From assembly GCF_001696605.3 (NCBI RefSeq), contig NZ_CP031716.1, positions 3,782,001 through 3,846,000 on the forward strand: DNA of 64,000 nt, given 5' to 3'. Below are positions 41,996 to 51,224 of the stretch, piece by piece. The translations under genes and the position numbers were made by a program. The notes beneath the pieces are model-generated. The model searched no databases. It was not told the origin of the DNA and was given only the letters and a program-made list of their open reading frames with translations. Source of the stretch: Acinetobacter wuhouensis. GTDB lineage: Bacteria > Pseudomonadota > Gammaproteobacteria > Pseudomonadales > Moraxellaceae. The stretch's first letter is position 1. Each line of letters begins with the position of its first letter.

Positions 41996-43117
41996 TTAGA
42001 TGCTCATATCTTCGCTTAACGCCAACGGATTCGGTAGAATCTTCGCCAATTGACGGCATAAAGCCGTCAATTCAGCGCTGTCATTCGGCATTAACGTAAT
42101 ATGACCGATCTTACGACCTTCACGTTCAGTTTTATTGTAAAGGTGCATGTGCGCGCCTTTTAACGCCAAAACATCTTCAGATTTTGGATATTGACCAATG
42201 ATATTCACCATCACGGTTGGGCGAACTACTTCAGTTGAACCGAGCGGTAAACCAGCCACAGCACGAATATGATTTTCAAACTGTGAGCAGATCGCACCTT
42301 CAATCGACCAATGCCCTGAGTTATGCACACGTGGCGCCATCTCATTGGCATATAAGCCTTTTTCTGTTACGAATAACTCAAGTGTCAGTACACCGACATA
42401 GTTTAAATGGTTCAATAAACGTGTGATGTAATCCTGTGCCACAGGCTGTAAATCTGTGCTGTTTGGCGCAGGTACAATCGAGTGCGACAAGATACCATTG
42501 TGATGATGATTTTCAGCCAAAGGCCAAGTTTTCACATCACCATCAATACCACGTACGGCAATGATTGACACTTCACGTGAGAAAGTCACAAAACTTTCCG
42601 CTATCAATTCACCCGCAGGGCCCAGTTCAGCCCAAGCCTGATCAATTTGATCTGCTGTACGCAATACAAACTGACCTTTGCCATCATAACCACCACGTGA
42701 GGTTTTCAGGACAATTGGTAAATCGAGCTGTTCAACCGCTGCTTTTAATTCATCGAGTGAAGTCACCGCTTTATACGGCGCAACAGGGATCGCAAGCTCA
42801 TCAAACAGTGCTTTTTCAGACAAACGATGTTGTGCGATCGCCAAAGCCTGACGTGGCGGATGTAAATCTTTTTGTTTGGTCAAAACATCGACATCGATTA
42901 ACGGTGTATTTTCAAACTCAAGGCTGAATACATCTGCGCTGGCAATAAAATCTTGCAAGCCATTTTCTGCTTTGGTTGAAAATACTTGACCTAATGCAGC
43001 AGATGGACAATCTTGGCTGGCTTCAAAAAAGGTGCATTGAATATTTAGGGGCAGGGCAGCTTGTGCCATCATTCGACCCAATTGACCACCACCAAAAATA
43101 CCGATGGTTTTATTCAT
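41996..43117 (-). CDS. purK: N5-carboxyaminoimidazole ribonucleotide synthase PurK
   Basis: 373 residues. PurK carboxylates AIR with ATP and bicarbonate in purine biosynthesis. Nucleotide-binding start GIFGGGQLGRMMAQAA, ATP-grasp segments VLKTSRGGYDGKGQF and LTLELFVTEKGLYANEMAPR-type region, and HNSGHWSIEGA. Length is normal. It follows purE by 72 bp and shares its terminator. Confidence 0.96.
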   Translation of the reverse strand: MNKTIGIFGGGQLGRMMAQAALPLNIQCTFFEASQDCPSAALGQVFSTKAENGLQDFIASADVFSLEFENTPLIDVDVLTKQKDLHPPRQALAIAQHRLSEKALFDELAIPVAPYKAVTSLDELKAAVEQLDLPIVLKTSRGGYDGKGQFVLRTADQIDQAWAELGPAGELIAESFVTFSREVSIIAVRGIDGDVKTWPLAENHHHNGILSHSIVPAPNSTDLQPVAQDYITRLLNHLNYVGVLTLELFVTEKGLYANEMAPRVHNSGHWSIEGAICSQFENHIRAVAGLPLGSTEVVRPTVMVNIIGQYPKSEDVLALKGAHMHLYNKTEREGRKIGHITLMPNDSAELTALCRQLAKILPNPLALSEDMSI

Positions 43118-43189
43118 AATCTGTGTCCTGTTTTTCGCTTGGCTTGACTGACTGAATATGAAACTGACTCAATAAAAAATCAGTCGATC

Positions 43190-43702
43190 TTAAATTTGAC
43201 CTGGAATATTTTTGCTCGCCACTTTATCAGTTTGCGCAGCACGGAATTCCGCAACATTTTTTGCAATTTCTGGACGTGTCAAACCTAAAATCTGTGCTGC
43301 CATAATTGCCGCATTGGTTGCACCCGCAGGGCCAATCGCCAATGTACCCACTGCAATACCCGCTGGCATTTGCACGATAGAAAGCAAAGAATCTACGCCA
43401 TTCAAAATAGAAGATTTAACTGGAACACCCAATACAGGAAGATCAGTTTTTGCCGCACACATACCTGGTAAATGCGCCGCACCACCTGCACCTGCAATAA
43501 TCACTTGAATACCACGTTCACGTGCAGTTTCAGCATATTCAAATAAGCGGTCTGGCGTACGATGCGCAGAAACAACTTCGGCTTCAAAAGGGACACCAAG
43601 CTGTTTAAGCATATTGGCAGTGTTTTCGAGAGTCGCCCAATCAGATTGAGAACCCATGATAATTCCAACTAAAGGAGCGTCTTGTACAGCGGCCGCATTC
43701 AT
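43190..43702 (-). CDS. purE: N5-CAIR mutase PurE (class I)
   Basis: 170 residues. PurE isomerises N5-CAIR to CAIR, the step after PurK. Class I signature: [17 protein letters not shown] near the start, [32 protein letters not shown] and [22 protein letters not shown]. First gene of the leftward purEK operon. Confidence 0.96.
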   Translation of the reverse strand: MNAAAVQDAPLVGIIMGSQSDWATLENTANMLKQLGVPFEAEVVSAHRTPDRLFEYAETARERGIQVIIAGAGGAAHLPGMCAAKTDLPVLGVPVKSSILNGVDSLLSIVQMPAGIAVGTLAIGPAGATNAAIMAAQILGLTRPEIAKNVAEFRAAQTDKVASKNIPGQI

Positions 43703-43780
43703 TGCATATATTCCGTAAACGAATGTAAGGAAGTTTAAAAACTGATGATCAGTGTTTAAATGAATATCAAGAAGCTCGCT

Positions 43781-43810
43781 ATTATAGACTGATTTTTCAG
43801 CTCAAGAAAA
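43781..43810 (-). promoter_or_regulatory. Probable purEK promoter
   Basis: A perfect -10 TATAAT on the minus strand (43786-43781), about 80 bp upstream of purE. The -35 at 17-bp spacing is only TTTCTT, so activation or a weak -35 is possible. No clear PurR box was seen. Confidence 0.45.
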
Positions 43811-43936
43811 TTTTACAGATAGAGCAGGGCGATATTTTCATTATTTTTTTAGCGAATAGGAATAATTTGGATTGAACTAGGCAATAACATTGAAATTAAT
43901 TAAGATAGAACAACAACATCTGCAAGAAAATATACA

Positions 43937-44395
43937 ATGAAAAAACTTCTCAGTATTCTTACCCTAGCACTCTGCGCGACTCAGAGCTATTCAGCATTGG
44001 TTAATTTAAACACCAATGAATTCAATACAACTTTTAAAAATCTCAATAAAGAAAAAGGCTATATGGGTGAGATCAAAAGTTCTGCACTCACTGGTGGGAC
44101 GCATGAAAAATTTATCGTGACAGGGAAAAAGGTCACTTATGACAAAGAACCCATTGCCATGACAGGATATTATGTTGGCCCAACTGAGATTGGCAATACC
44201 TATTCTATTGCTGAATACCATGTGTATTGCGAAGACCAAGCCTATAATACGGTGATTTCAGGATTTGAGCCGAATGGCGAATTATCTTTTACAACTTTAG
44301 ATACAGATTATGCCTTTGATTACGAAGATCCAACTGATCGGGATAAGAAGTTTTCACAGATCCTCAAAAAAGCATGTAAATACAAAATAGATTGA
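43937..44395 (+). CDS. Exported hypothetical protein
   Basis: 152 residues with a signal peptide (MKKLLSILTLALCATQSYS, cleavage before ALVN). The mature part is mixed alpha/beta with two cysteines (VYCEDQ and KKACKYK). No family recognised; expected in the periplasm. Confidence 0.7.
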   Translation: MKKLLSILTLALCATQSYSALVNLNTNEFNTTFKNLNKEKGYMGEIKSSALTGGTHEKFIVTGKKVTYDKEPIAMTGYYVGPTEIGNTYSIAEYHVYCEDQAYNTVISGFEPNGELSFTTLDTDYAFDYEDPTDRDKKFSQILKKACKYKID

Positions 44396-44430
44396 GTTTT
44401 GACTCATTACTATCATCATTTTAAATCTAA

Positions 44431-44462
44431 GCGTTGATGTTTCAAATGATGCATCAACGCGT
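44431..44462. terminator. Hairpin between convergent genes
   Basis: GCGTTGATG / CATCAACGC, a 9-bp stem with a 12-base loop, between two convergent genes. The T-run is poor, so it may be a weak bidirectional terminator. Confidence 0.4.
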
Positions 44463-44480
44463 TTAGCGAATCTTCATGTT

Positions 44481-44828
44481 TTACTGACTTCTAAAGACAA
44501 AATAAACACAGCCCAGTAAACATAAACCTGCCCATAAATAATCAAGCTTAAAAGGTTGTTTAAATAGAAAAATCATAAAGGGAACAAAGACTAAAAGTGT
44601 CACCACTTCTTGGGTAATTTTCATCTGTCCCATCGACCAACCATGTGTTGCCAATAAACGCGTCGCGGGAATCATAAAACTGTATTCAAGTAAGGCAATG
44701 ATCCAACTCAATAAAATGGCTTTCCACAAAGGCGCATCATGCGGTAAAAATTTTAAATGACCATACCATGCCAAGGTCATAAAACAGTTGGAAATAATGA
44801 GAAGTAAAAGAGGGAGAGATAAAGCCAT
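44481..44828 (-). CDS. DMT-superfamily membrane protein (DUF486)
   Basis: 115 residues, four membrane segments. The family sequence NCFMTLAWYGHLKF, an IPATRLLATHG segment and KITQEVVTLLVFVPFM point to the small DUF486 multidrug/metabolite transporter-like group. Substrate unknown. Monocistronic. Confidence 0.8.
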   Translation of the reverse strand: MALSLPLLLLIISNCFMTLAWYGHLKFLPHDAPLWKAILLSWIIALLEYSFMIPATRLLATHGWSMGQMKITQEVVTLLVFVPFMIFLFKQPFKLDYLWAGLCLLGCVYFVFRSQ

Positions 44829-44965
44829 TTTTAGCTCAGATTTTTAGGATGATTATAGATTACACTGCTAATGTCCATCATAATAAATACTAGAGAAAAA
44901 ATTATTAAAATATGCATTTACTGTTGAACTATCGTTCAGTTAGAGAATATATAGGGAGTAATTAA

Positions 44966-45508
44966 TTGTTAAAAATACTGGAAAAATTACTGTCAAGAAA
45001 AGTAAATGCAGACATGCTATTTCTTTCAGAATTATTAACTTACAAAGGTGAAAGTCAAATTTTATTGGTCAACTATTTTGATCAAGTTACACTAGACTAT
45101 TCACTACACAGCTTAACTTTTATAGATGAATATTTACTGCTTATTCGACAATATTTTATCGAAACTAAATTAAAAAAACTGAATGAAGAAGAACATCAAC
45201 ATTTTATTCAAGATATTGTCACTATCTCTTTAAGAATTGGTGCATATGTAGGTGAAACTATCCGTGAAAATGATCAAAAACAACAATGGTATTGGATTAA
45301 ATCAAACAAGAAGAGAAAACTAAATCCAATTTTGCTTAAGGTGACGCAATCTGATCCTAAACATTCTAGTGCAATATTAACCAATGGAACACTCTATGAA
45401 TTTCCAATGAATATCGTGATTGACTTAATTACGCTCCCGCACAAAGAAAAAAATACGCTATCTCACTATGTGGATGAAGTTTTAAATTTAACAAGTCACT
45501 CGATTTAA
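44966..45508 (+). CDS. Hypothetical cytoplasmic protein
   Basis: 180 residues starting at a TTG with AGGGAG upstream. It has a helical N-terminal half and no membrane segment. Features visible: an ITLRIG-like helix, a WYWIKSNKKRKLNPI basic stretch and a C-terminal LTLPHKEKNTLSHYVDE. No family recognised. The codon pattern and SD support a real gene. Confidence 0.6.
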   Translation: MLKILEKLLSRKVNADMLFLSELLTYKGESQILLVNYFDQVTLDYSLHSLTFIDEYLLLIRQYFIETKLKKLNEEEHQHFIQDIVTISLRIGAYVGETIRENDQKQQWYWIKSNKKRKLNPILLKVTQSDPKHSSAILTNGTLYEFPMNIVIDLITLPHKEKNTLSHYVDEVLNLTSHSI

Positions 45509-45643
45509 AACATATCTATTTTACGATACAAGAAAAACTATCTTTTCCCTTAAACCCTTGCTATCGTTGCTTTCAAATCAAATGAATCACGACAACACCA
45601 CAACAACAAAGTGATGTGTCTAAAAGAAGTGGAGTGAGAACAA

Positions 45644-47011
45644 ATGCATCTGCATATCTTGGGTATCTGTGGCACCTTTATGGGTTCTTTGGCGTTATTG
45701 GCGCGTGATTTAGGACATAAGGTGACAGGTTCAGATGCAAACGTGTATCCACCGATGTCGACCCAATTGGAAAATGCAGGCATTACTTTAATGCAAGGCT
45801 ATGACCGTAGCCATTTGCAACCACATCCTGATCTAGTGATCGTGGGCAATGCCATGAAACGTGGTATTGATGCCGTAGAATATATGCTGAATGAAGGCTT
45901 ACCTTATATTTCAGGACCACAATTTCTTGCAGATCATGTTTTACAAGGCAAACACGTACTTGGCGTCGCAGGAACACATGGTAAAACTACAACCACAACC
46001 ATGTTGGCATGGGTACTCGATCAAGCGGGTTTAAATCCAGGTTTCTTAATCGGTGGCGTTCCTTTAGGTTTCAGTGAAAGCGCTCGTTTAGGTGGTGGTA
46101 AATACTTCTGTGTAGAAGCAGACGAATACGATTCAGCTTTCTTCGACAAACGTTCTAAGTTCGTACATTACCATCCTAAAACAGCGATTTTAAATAATTT
46201 AGAATTTGATCACGCTGATATTTTCGATGACTTAGCAGCGATTCAAAAACAATTCCATCATTTAGTTCGCACCATTCCAAGTGAAGGTCGCATTATTGCG
46301 CCAATCACTGAAACCAATATTGATGAAGTATTGGAAATGGGTTGTTGGACACCTGTAGTTCGTACATCTTTAGATGCCAATGACACAGCTGAAGTTTATG
46401 CAGAACAACTCTCTGCCGATGGTTCACATTTCAAAGTACTTCAACACGGCGTTGTGAAAGGTGAAGTGAAATGGACAATGACAGGACAACACAGTGTTGC
46501 CAATGCTTTAGCGACTATTGCTGCTGCTGAACATGTCGGTGTTTCGATTGAAACTGCATGTGAAGCATTGTCGAATTTTGGCGGTGTAAAACGCCGTATG
46601 GAACTTTTGGATACGGTTAAGGGCATCGAAGTCTATGATGACTTTGCACATCACCCAACGGCAATTGATACCACACTTGAAGGCGCGCGCAAGCGTTTAG
46701 GTGAACGTAAACTGTGGGCGATTATTGAGCCACGTTCAAACACCATGCGTATGGGCTCACACAAAGATGGTTTGGCACATTCTGCACGTTTGGCAGATGA
46801 AGTAATTTGGTATCAACCTGAAGGCTTAGATTGGGATTTGCAGCCTGTTATTGATGCTGCACCGAATAAAGCGGTGATTGCACGTACTTTGGATGACATC
46901 ATCCAAACTATCGTCACAGAAGCAGGCGAGGGCGATGCAGTCGTGATCATGTCAAATGGTGGTTTTGGTGGCTTACATCAAAAATTACTTACTGCGTTGA
47001 GAGCCAGATAA
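45644..47011 (+). CDS. mpl: UDP-MurNAc:L-Ala-gamma-D-Glu-meso-DAP ligase Mpl
   Basis: 455 residues. Mpl re-attaches recycled murein tripeptide to UDP-MurNAc in the cytoplasm. Mur-ligase features: MHLHILGICGTFMGSLA at the start, the P-loop GTHGKTTTT at about 109-117, EADEYDSAFFDKRSKFVHY, the LNNLEFDHADIFD segment and, late, DDFAHHPTAIDTTL and EPRSNTMRMG. SD GTGGAGTGAG. It has its own terminator. Confidence 0.96.
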   Translation: MHLHILGICGTFMGSLALLARDLGHKVTGSDANVYPPMSTQLENAGITLMQGYDRSHLQPHPDLVIVGNAMKRGIDAVEYMLNEGLPYISGPQFLADHVLQGKHVLGVAGTHGKTTTTTMLAWVLDQAGLNPGFLIGGVPLGFSESARLGGGKYFCVEADEYDSAFFDKRSKFVHYHPKTAILNNLEFDHADIFDDLAAIQKQFHHLVRTIPSEGRIIAPITETNIDEVLEMGCWTPVVRTSLDANDTAEVYAEQLSADGSHFKVLQHGVVKGEVKWTMTGQHSVANALATIAAAEHVGVSIETACEALSNFGGVKRRMELLDTVKGIEVYDDFAHHPTAIDTTLEGARKRLGERKLWAIIEPRSNTMRMGSHKDGLAHSARLADEVIWYQPEGLDWDLQPVIDAAPNKAVIARTLDDIIQTIVTEAGEGDAVVIMSNGGFGGLHQKLLTALRAR

Positions 47012-47027
47012 GTTCTGGATCCAGATC

Positions 47028-47050
47028 AACCCGCGAAAGCGGGTTTTTTA
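47028..47050. terminator. mpl terminator
   Basis: AACCCGC-GAAA-GCGGGTT followed by TTTTA, 16 bp after the mpl stop. It reaches the stop codon of the convergent gene. Confidence 0.88.
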
Positions 47051-47587
47051 ACATATAGTTGATTCTAAAATATTTAATTCTTCTAAATTATTTTCAATAA
47101 TCTTTTCCATTACATCTGGTAAATAATTTAATAAATGTTGAAAATTTAAGTTTTCGACTTTTTTAAAACCATGCTTATCTTCTAGGTACCCAATAATTTT
47201 ATTTAATTCATCTGTATGAATTTTCGTAATAGGATCTTCTAATTTATAAAGATGAAATCCTGACAGATGTATAAATCTACTACCGAATTCATACACATTA
47301 TTCGCCCACCCTAGATTGTTTGGAATATTCTTCTTCATCTCTGCATCACTTATCCTTTTATTCAGTCCCCAAAGTCCTTTCTCTACAGATTTTGTAATTA
47401 TTTCAATTTTTTTATTGTTATCTTCTAAAACATTTAGATAATTAAGTCTTATTAATGTGTCCAACTCTTGCCTTAAAAGCCCAATACAAACACCATATAA
47501 TTGCTTATCAAACAATAACTCAAATGCTTTATAATTTTCTTTCGTTCTTTCAGTAACTTGCATACTAAATTTCTCTAAATCAGACAT
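47048..47587 (-). CDS. Helical hypothetical protein
   Basis: 179 residues, largely helical and charged, with noticeably lower GC than its neighbours. Visible pieces: ERTKENYKAFELLFDKQLYG, LLRQELDTLIRLNYLNVLED and VYEFGSRFIHLSGFHLYKL. The helix pattern with RxxxxH (SRFIH) is vaguely reminiscent of HEPN-like folds, but I would not assign it. Probably accessory. Confidence 0.65.
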   Translation of the reverse strand: MSDLEKFSMQVTERTKENYKAFELLFDKQLYGVCIGLLRQELDTLIRLNYLNVLEDNNKKIEIITKSVEKGLWGLNKRISDAEMKKNIPNNLGWANNVYEFGSRFIHLSGFHLYKLEDPITKIHTDELNKIIGYLEDKHGFKKVENLNFQHLLNYLPDVMEKIIENNLEELNILESTIC

Positions 47588-47614
47588 TTTTACCTTATCC
47601 CTTTTGATATTTGA

Positions 47615-47968
47615 CTAATAAATTTCAAATTCATTCAGCTTCACCCAACCTTCCACCATTTCATTTTCTAAATCCTGCCGCTTACTGTAATACATGACAT
47701 AAACCCACTCTTGATGCGCTTTATCTTTATACAAATCATAAGCAGTGACACTATCTCCATGAATAATAAATAAACCTTTAATTTTACATTCAGCCAAAGG
47801 TGCTGAATGGAAATACACTCGTTGTTTAGATTGAACGACTAATCCCCAACGTGGAACGATTGGAACAGCTTGCTTTTCAACTTGTTCATTCATTTTTGAA
47901 CAATCTATAGCAAATGCAAAATGTGCACTTAAAAGCAATGTGAATCCTAAAATTAGCTGTTTCAACAT
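47615..47968 (-). CDS. Secreted small protein, intact member of a tandem paralogue pair
   Basis: 117 residues with a signal peptide (cleavage after HFAFA). The mature part begins IDCSKMNEQVEK and contains PRWGLVVQSKQRVYFHSAP, HGDSVTAYDLYKDKAHQEWVYVMYY and VEGWVKLNEF. The pattern resembles a bacterial SH3-like domain. It is clearly homologous to the adjacent broken gene. Function unknown, periplasmic. Confidence 0.75.
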   Translation of the reverse strand: MLKQLILGFTLLLSAHFAFAIDCSKMNEQVEKQAVPIVPRWGLVVQSKQRVYFHSAPLAECKIKGLFIIHGDSVTAYDLYKDKAHQEWVYVMYYSKRQDLENEMVEGWVKLNEFEIY

Positions 47969-48000
47969 TACTCAATACCTCTTTTAATATTGAACATATT

Positions 48001-48384
48001 TTATTTTGCTACCGCAACATAATCATCTAACTTTTTAAAATCCTTTAATTTTACCCAGCCTTCAACCAAATCGTCACTATCATCGGCATCATGCTCGGTA
48101 TTGATATACATCACATAGACCCATTTTTCTTGTGCTTTATCGGTATAAAGTGAATAAGCAATGACATGATCATTTTGAATAAGATAATCATCCACCATTT
48201 TACATACCGCTTTAGGTGCAGAATGGAAATACACCCGCTGTTTAGATATAACTGACAATTCCCAACGTGGCTGAATTTCTTGCTCATATGAATATGTTTT
48301 TAAGTCCGAAACTAAACAATCCTAAGCAAAAATCAATGATGAATTCAAACTCAATAAGCTGATAAACAGCATTTTTTTAAACAT
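48001..48384 (-). pseudogene. Paralogue of the preceding secreted protein, broken by one amber codon
   Basis: The frame runs intact from ATG 48384 (MFKKMLFISLLSL, a signal peptide) to the stop at 48001 except for a single TAG at 48324-48322, codon 21, exactly at the signal-peptide junction (LIFA-stop-DC). Downstream of it the reading frame continues, with YEQEIQPRWELSVISKQRV and HSAPKAVCK matching the intact paralogue through to VEGWVKLKDF. A TTG at 48258 could give an 85-residue cytoplasmic product, but it would have lost the signal. CAG to TAG is a plausible single-base cause. Confidence 0.85.
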
Positions 48385-48506
48385 TTTTAATCTTCTAACC
48401 GAATTTCTATAACGCTTTTACTATATTTCATCGTTCTTATGTTAAATATCACGATAGATTCTAAAATATGGTGCCCTTTTGTGAAAACGTCACAAGTTGG
48501 ATAATT

Positions 48507-48944
48507 TTATCGCGTTTTATATGCTGGCTCACTATTGTCTATTTTCAATAATAGATTGACGAAATCCTGAATATTTTCATTATTTAACTGATAAGGCTGA
48601 AACTTTTCTAAACCAAGTTTTGCAAAAAAACGAGAAATTTTTGTAGAGTCTTTGACATATTTCATCGACCATTTTGAAAAATATAACTGTTTCAATGGCT
48701 GATCTGGAAAACGATGTAAATTTATATGTCTTTGATCATTTGAGATTCTTCCATATAAATCATCTAATACAGCCTGTTGTCCTTCTAAACACTGAAAAAA
48801 AACACCTTCAGAATAATACAGCACACCATAAATTTGATGTTCCTGATTAAATTGTCTTGCCGTAGACAAAATATCACTGAGATCTTCTAATAAATTTTTA
48901 TCATGCTCCACTCGCGTACTGACATAACAGAGTCTAATAAACAT
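48507..48944 (-). CDS. BLUF-domain blue-light sensor (BlsA-like)
   Basis: 145 residues, essentially one BLUF domain with a short C-terminal tail. Flavin-site residues are in place: Tyr7 (RLCYVS), Asn33 (ARQFNQEH), Gln51 (VFFQCLEG) and a Trp near 93 (FSKWSMKYV). In A. baumannii the short BLUF protein BlsA controls motility, biofilm and metal uptake in light by binding regulators, and this gene is of that type. No output domain is attached. Monocistronic. Confidence 0.88.
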   Translation of the reverse strand: MFIRLCYVSTRVEHDKNLLEDLSDILSTARQFNQEHQIYGVLYYSEGVFFQCLEGQQAVLDDLYGRISNDQRHINLHRFPDQPLKQLYFSKWSMKYVKDSTKISRFFAKLGLEKFQPYQLNNENIQDFVNLLLKIDNSEPAYKTR

Positions 48945-49089
48945 GCTATTTCCTTTATTTATATCATTCTAATTTAATGTGTTTTAGATTTAATTTTTGA
49001 TTCAATCATTTTCTTCTAAACTCAAATATACAAGAACTTTCCCTGAATAAAAAGCCCATTTACACAGCGCGTATATGCAATCGGTCATC

Positions 49090-49124
49090 TCAAAAAAATA
49101 GCCCAACATATGGGCTATTTATCT
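49090..49124 (-). terminator. Terminator of the first GNAT gene
   Basis: Read leftward, AAATAGCCCATATGTTGGGCTATTT followed by TTTTGAG: stem AAATAGCCCA / TGGGCTATTT. It is 24 bp past the GNAT stop codon. (Described as two half-stems; key bases AGCCCA and TGGGCT.). Confidence 0.75.
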
Positions 49125-49147
49125 TTAAACTTACTTAACTTTTTATA

Positions 49148-49435
49148 TTACGCCACGACATCTGAAAAACTTTTCTCACGGCGAAACATCACTTCAACAT
49201 AGGAACAAGTCGGCACAATTTTAAGCTGTTTCTTACGTGCAAAATCAACTAAAACATCCAATAATTGGCGTGCCATACCTTGACCACGAAGTGAATCATC
49301 TACCCATGTATGGTTGGCAATAATTTTTTGCTCTCCACTCCAGACATAACTGATCTCAGCAATCCGTTTGCCTTGCTCATTGTCGAGGTAAAATTCACCA
49401 TTGTGTTGATTATCTACATGTTGGAATTGCATCAT
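49148..49435 (-). CDS. Small GNAT-like N-acetyltransferase (YjdJ type)
   Basis: 95 residues of the short acetyltransferase group. The acetyl-CoA loop is in WVDDSLRGQGMARQLLDVLV (RGQGMA being the Q/R-x-x-G-x-G/A motif), preceded by YVWSGEQKIIANHTWV and followed by LKIVPTCSYVEVMF. Substrate unknown. It is paralogous to the gene immediately upstream (49484-49771). Confidence 0.82.
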   Translation of the reverse strand: MMQFQHVDNQHNGEFYLDNEQGKRIAEISYVWSGEQKIIANHTWVDDSLRGQGMARQLLDVLVDFARKKQLKIVPTCSYVEVMFRREKSFSDVVA

Positions 49436-49483
49436 TATTTCTCATCATTCTTTATGGCACATTCCAACTGTAACAAAGTGATC

Positions 49484-49771
49484 TTAAGATTTCAAAACAT
49501 CACGAATCGATGGATCTTTATCAAACACAGATTTGGCAAAAGGGCATAAAGGAATAATTTGGATATTTTTTTGACGTGCCATATCAACCACTTGATCAAG
49601 TAGTTTGCGCCCAACACTTTGACCACGTAATTCATCTTCAACCGTAGTATGATCAATGATCAGCATGGTTTCACCTGCCCATGTATATGCCATTTCAGCC
49701 AAATGGTGATTTTCTTCACCAATATAAAATTCACCCTTTTTACCATTATCTTGATGTTTAATTTCTAACAT
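49484..49771 (-). CDS. Small GNAT-like N-acetyltransferase, second copy
   Basis: 95 residues from ATG 49771 (MLEIKHQDNG), or 97 from ATG 49777, with AAGAG just upstream. Same layout as its neighbour: GEFYIGEENHHLAEMAYTW, DHTTVEDELRGQSVGRKLLD and IQIIPLCPFAKSVF. Here the acetyl-CoA loop reads RGQSVG. The two genes are a diverged tandem duplication. Confidence 0.82.
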   Translation of the reverse strand: MLEIKHQDNGKKGEFYIGEENHHLAEMAYTWAGETMLIIDHTTVEDELRGQSVGRKLLDQVVDMARQKNIQIIPLCPFAKSVFDKDPSIRDVLKS

Positions 49772-49942
49772 GGTCATTACTCTTATATTGTTCAATTTTT
49801 TAGATTTTAAAAAATGCCACAATTCAATTTGAATTATTGTTAAATTTTGTCGGACAAACTCTAATTTTTTATATCAAAACTCAACTTAACATTTAAAAAA
49901 AATCAGCCTAAAATTTAGGACTATTCTTTTAAATTCTTGACT

Positions 49943-51154
49943 ATGTCAGCCTCTACTCCCCAAAACCCTATGCCACAACCTGCTCCCAGTGAAACTCAAC
50001 AATGGATCAGTGTGATTAGTCTGGCTTTCGCTGCATTTATTTTTAATACCACTGAATTTGTTCCTGTTGCTTTACTTAGTGATATTGGAAATAGCTTTGC
50101 CATGCCTGCAACAGATGCAGGCATCATGATCACCCTATATGCATGGGTGGTTGCTCCCATGTCATTACCAATTATGCTGTTAACCAAAAATATTGAACGG
50201 CGCTTTTTACTGATCGCACTGTTTTCTGTTTTTGTCGTGAGTCATGTTTTATCTTACTTCTCATGGAGTTTTAATGTGCTGTTGCTGAGTCGTATCGGCA
50301 TCGCATTCGCTCATGCACTATTTTGGTCAATTACTGCTTCATTGGCGGTGCGGGTTGCGCCAAAAGGCAAAGAATTACAAGCTTTGGGCTTACTCGCCAC
50401 TGGTACAGCATTGGCAATGGTCTTAGGGATTCCATTTGGGCGAATGATTGGTGAAACCTACGGTTGGCGTAATACTTTTGCGCTGATTGCCATCGGTGCA
50501 ACGCTTGTGTGCTTTATTTTGGCAAAAACCTTACCCAAATTACCAAGTGTCAATTCGGGGTCACTCAGCAGTCTGAAACTGTTTTGGCAACGCCCTAGCT
50601 TGTTGATGGTATTTGCCTTAACCGTGATTGTAGTGACGGCACAATTTACCGCCTATAGCTATATTGAACCATTTGCCTTAAATATTGCACATTTTAGCTC
50701 ATCACAAACCACAACATTATTGCTAGTTTATGGTGTCACTGGTTTTCTTGGCTCTTATTTATTTGGAAAATTTGCCCGTAAATATCCGAAATTACCAATC
50801 CCATTAAGCAGTGCTGTGATTGCAGCTGCCATGTTATTGCTCATTCCACTGTCTACAAACTTCATCAGTTTCAGCGTGATTTGTGGGCTTTGGGGCATGG
50901 CAATTATTTGTTTCAGTCTTGCGCAACAAGCCAAAACCTTGGATTTTGCTTCAGATGCAACCGATGTCTCTATGGCGATTCATTCAGGCTTATACAATGT
51001 CGGTATCGGTGCAGGTGCTTTGATTGGTGGTCTTGCCACAACAAACTTTGGTTTGAATCAAATCGGTATTGTCGGTGGAATCATTGCAGTGATAGGGACA
51101 TTATTGGCACTGGTTTTAGTACAGCGTAAAGACTTTTTAACGGGTATTAAATAA
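49943..51154 (+). CDS. Sugar-efflux type MFS transporter (SotB-like)
   Basis: About 403 residues from ATG 49943; a TTG two codons earlier is possible. Twelve membrane segments. The segment FIFNTTEFVPVALLSDIGNSF and then ITLYAWVVAPMSLPIML is characteristic of SotB/YdeA L-arabinose/IPTG exporters, as is AFAHALFWSITASLAVRVAP. It exports sugars or related compounds by proton antiport; true substrate unknown. Confidence 0.85.
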   Translation: MSASTPQNPMPQPAPSETQQWISVISLAFAAFIFNTTEFVPVALLSDIGNSFAMPATDAGIMITLYAWVVAPMSLPIMLLTKNIERRFLLIALFSVFVVSHVLSYFSWSFNVLLLSRIGIAFAHALFWSITASLAVRVAPKGKELQALGLLATGTALAMVLGIPFGRMIGETYGWRNTFALIAIGATLVCFILAKTLPKLPSVNSGSLSSLKLFWQRPSLLMVFALTVIVVTAQFTAYSYIEPFALNIAHFSSSQTTTLLLVYGVTGFLGSYLFGKFARKYPKLPIPLSSAVIAAAMLLLIPLSTNFISFSVICGLWGMAIICFSLAQQAKTLDFASDATDVSMAIHSGLYNVGIGAGALIGGLATTNFGLNQIGIVGGIIAVIGTLLALVLVQRKDFLTGIK

Positions 51155-51224
51155 ACAAATAATTTGCACATTGCTTATAAATATGCGATTCTGTGCGCAT
51201 ATTAAGAAATCAACGATTTCTTTA

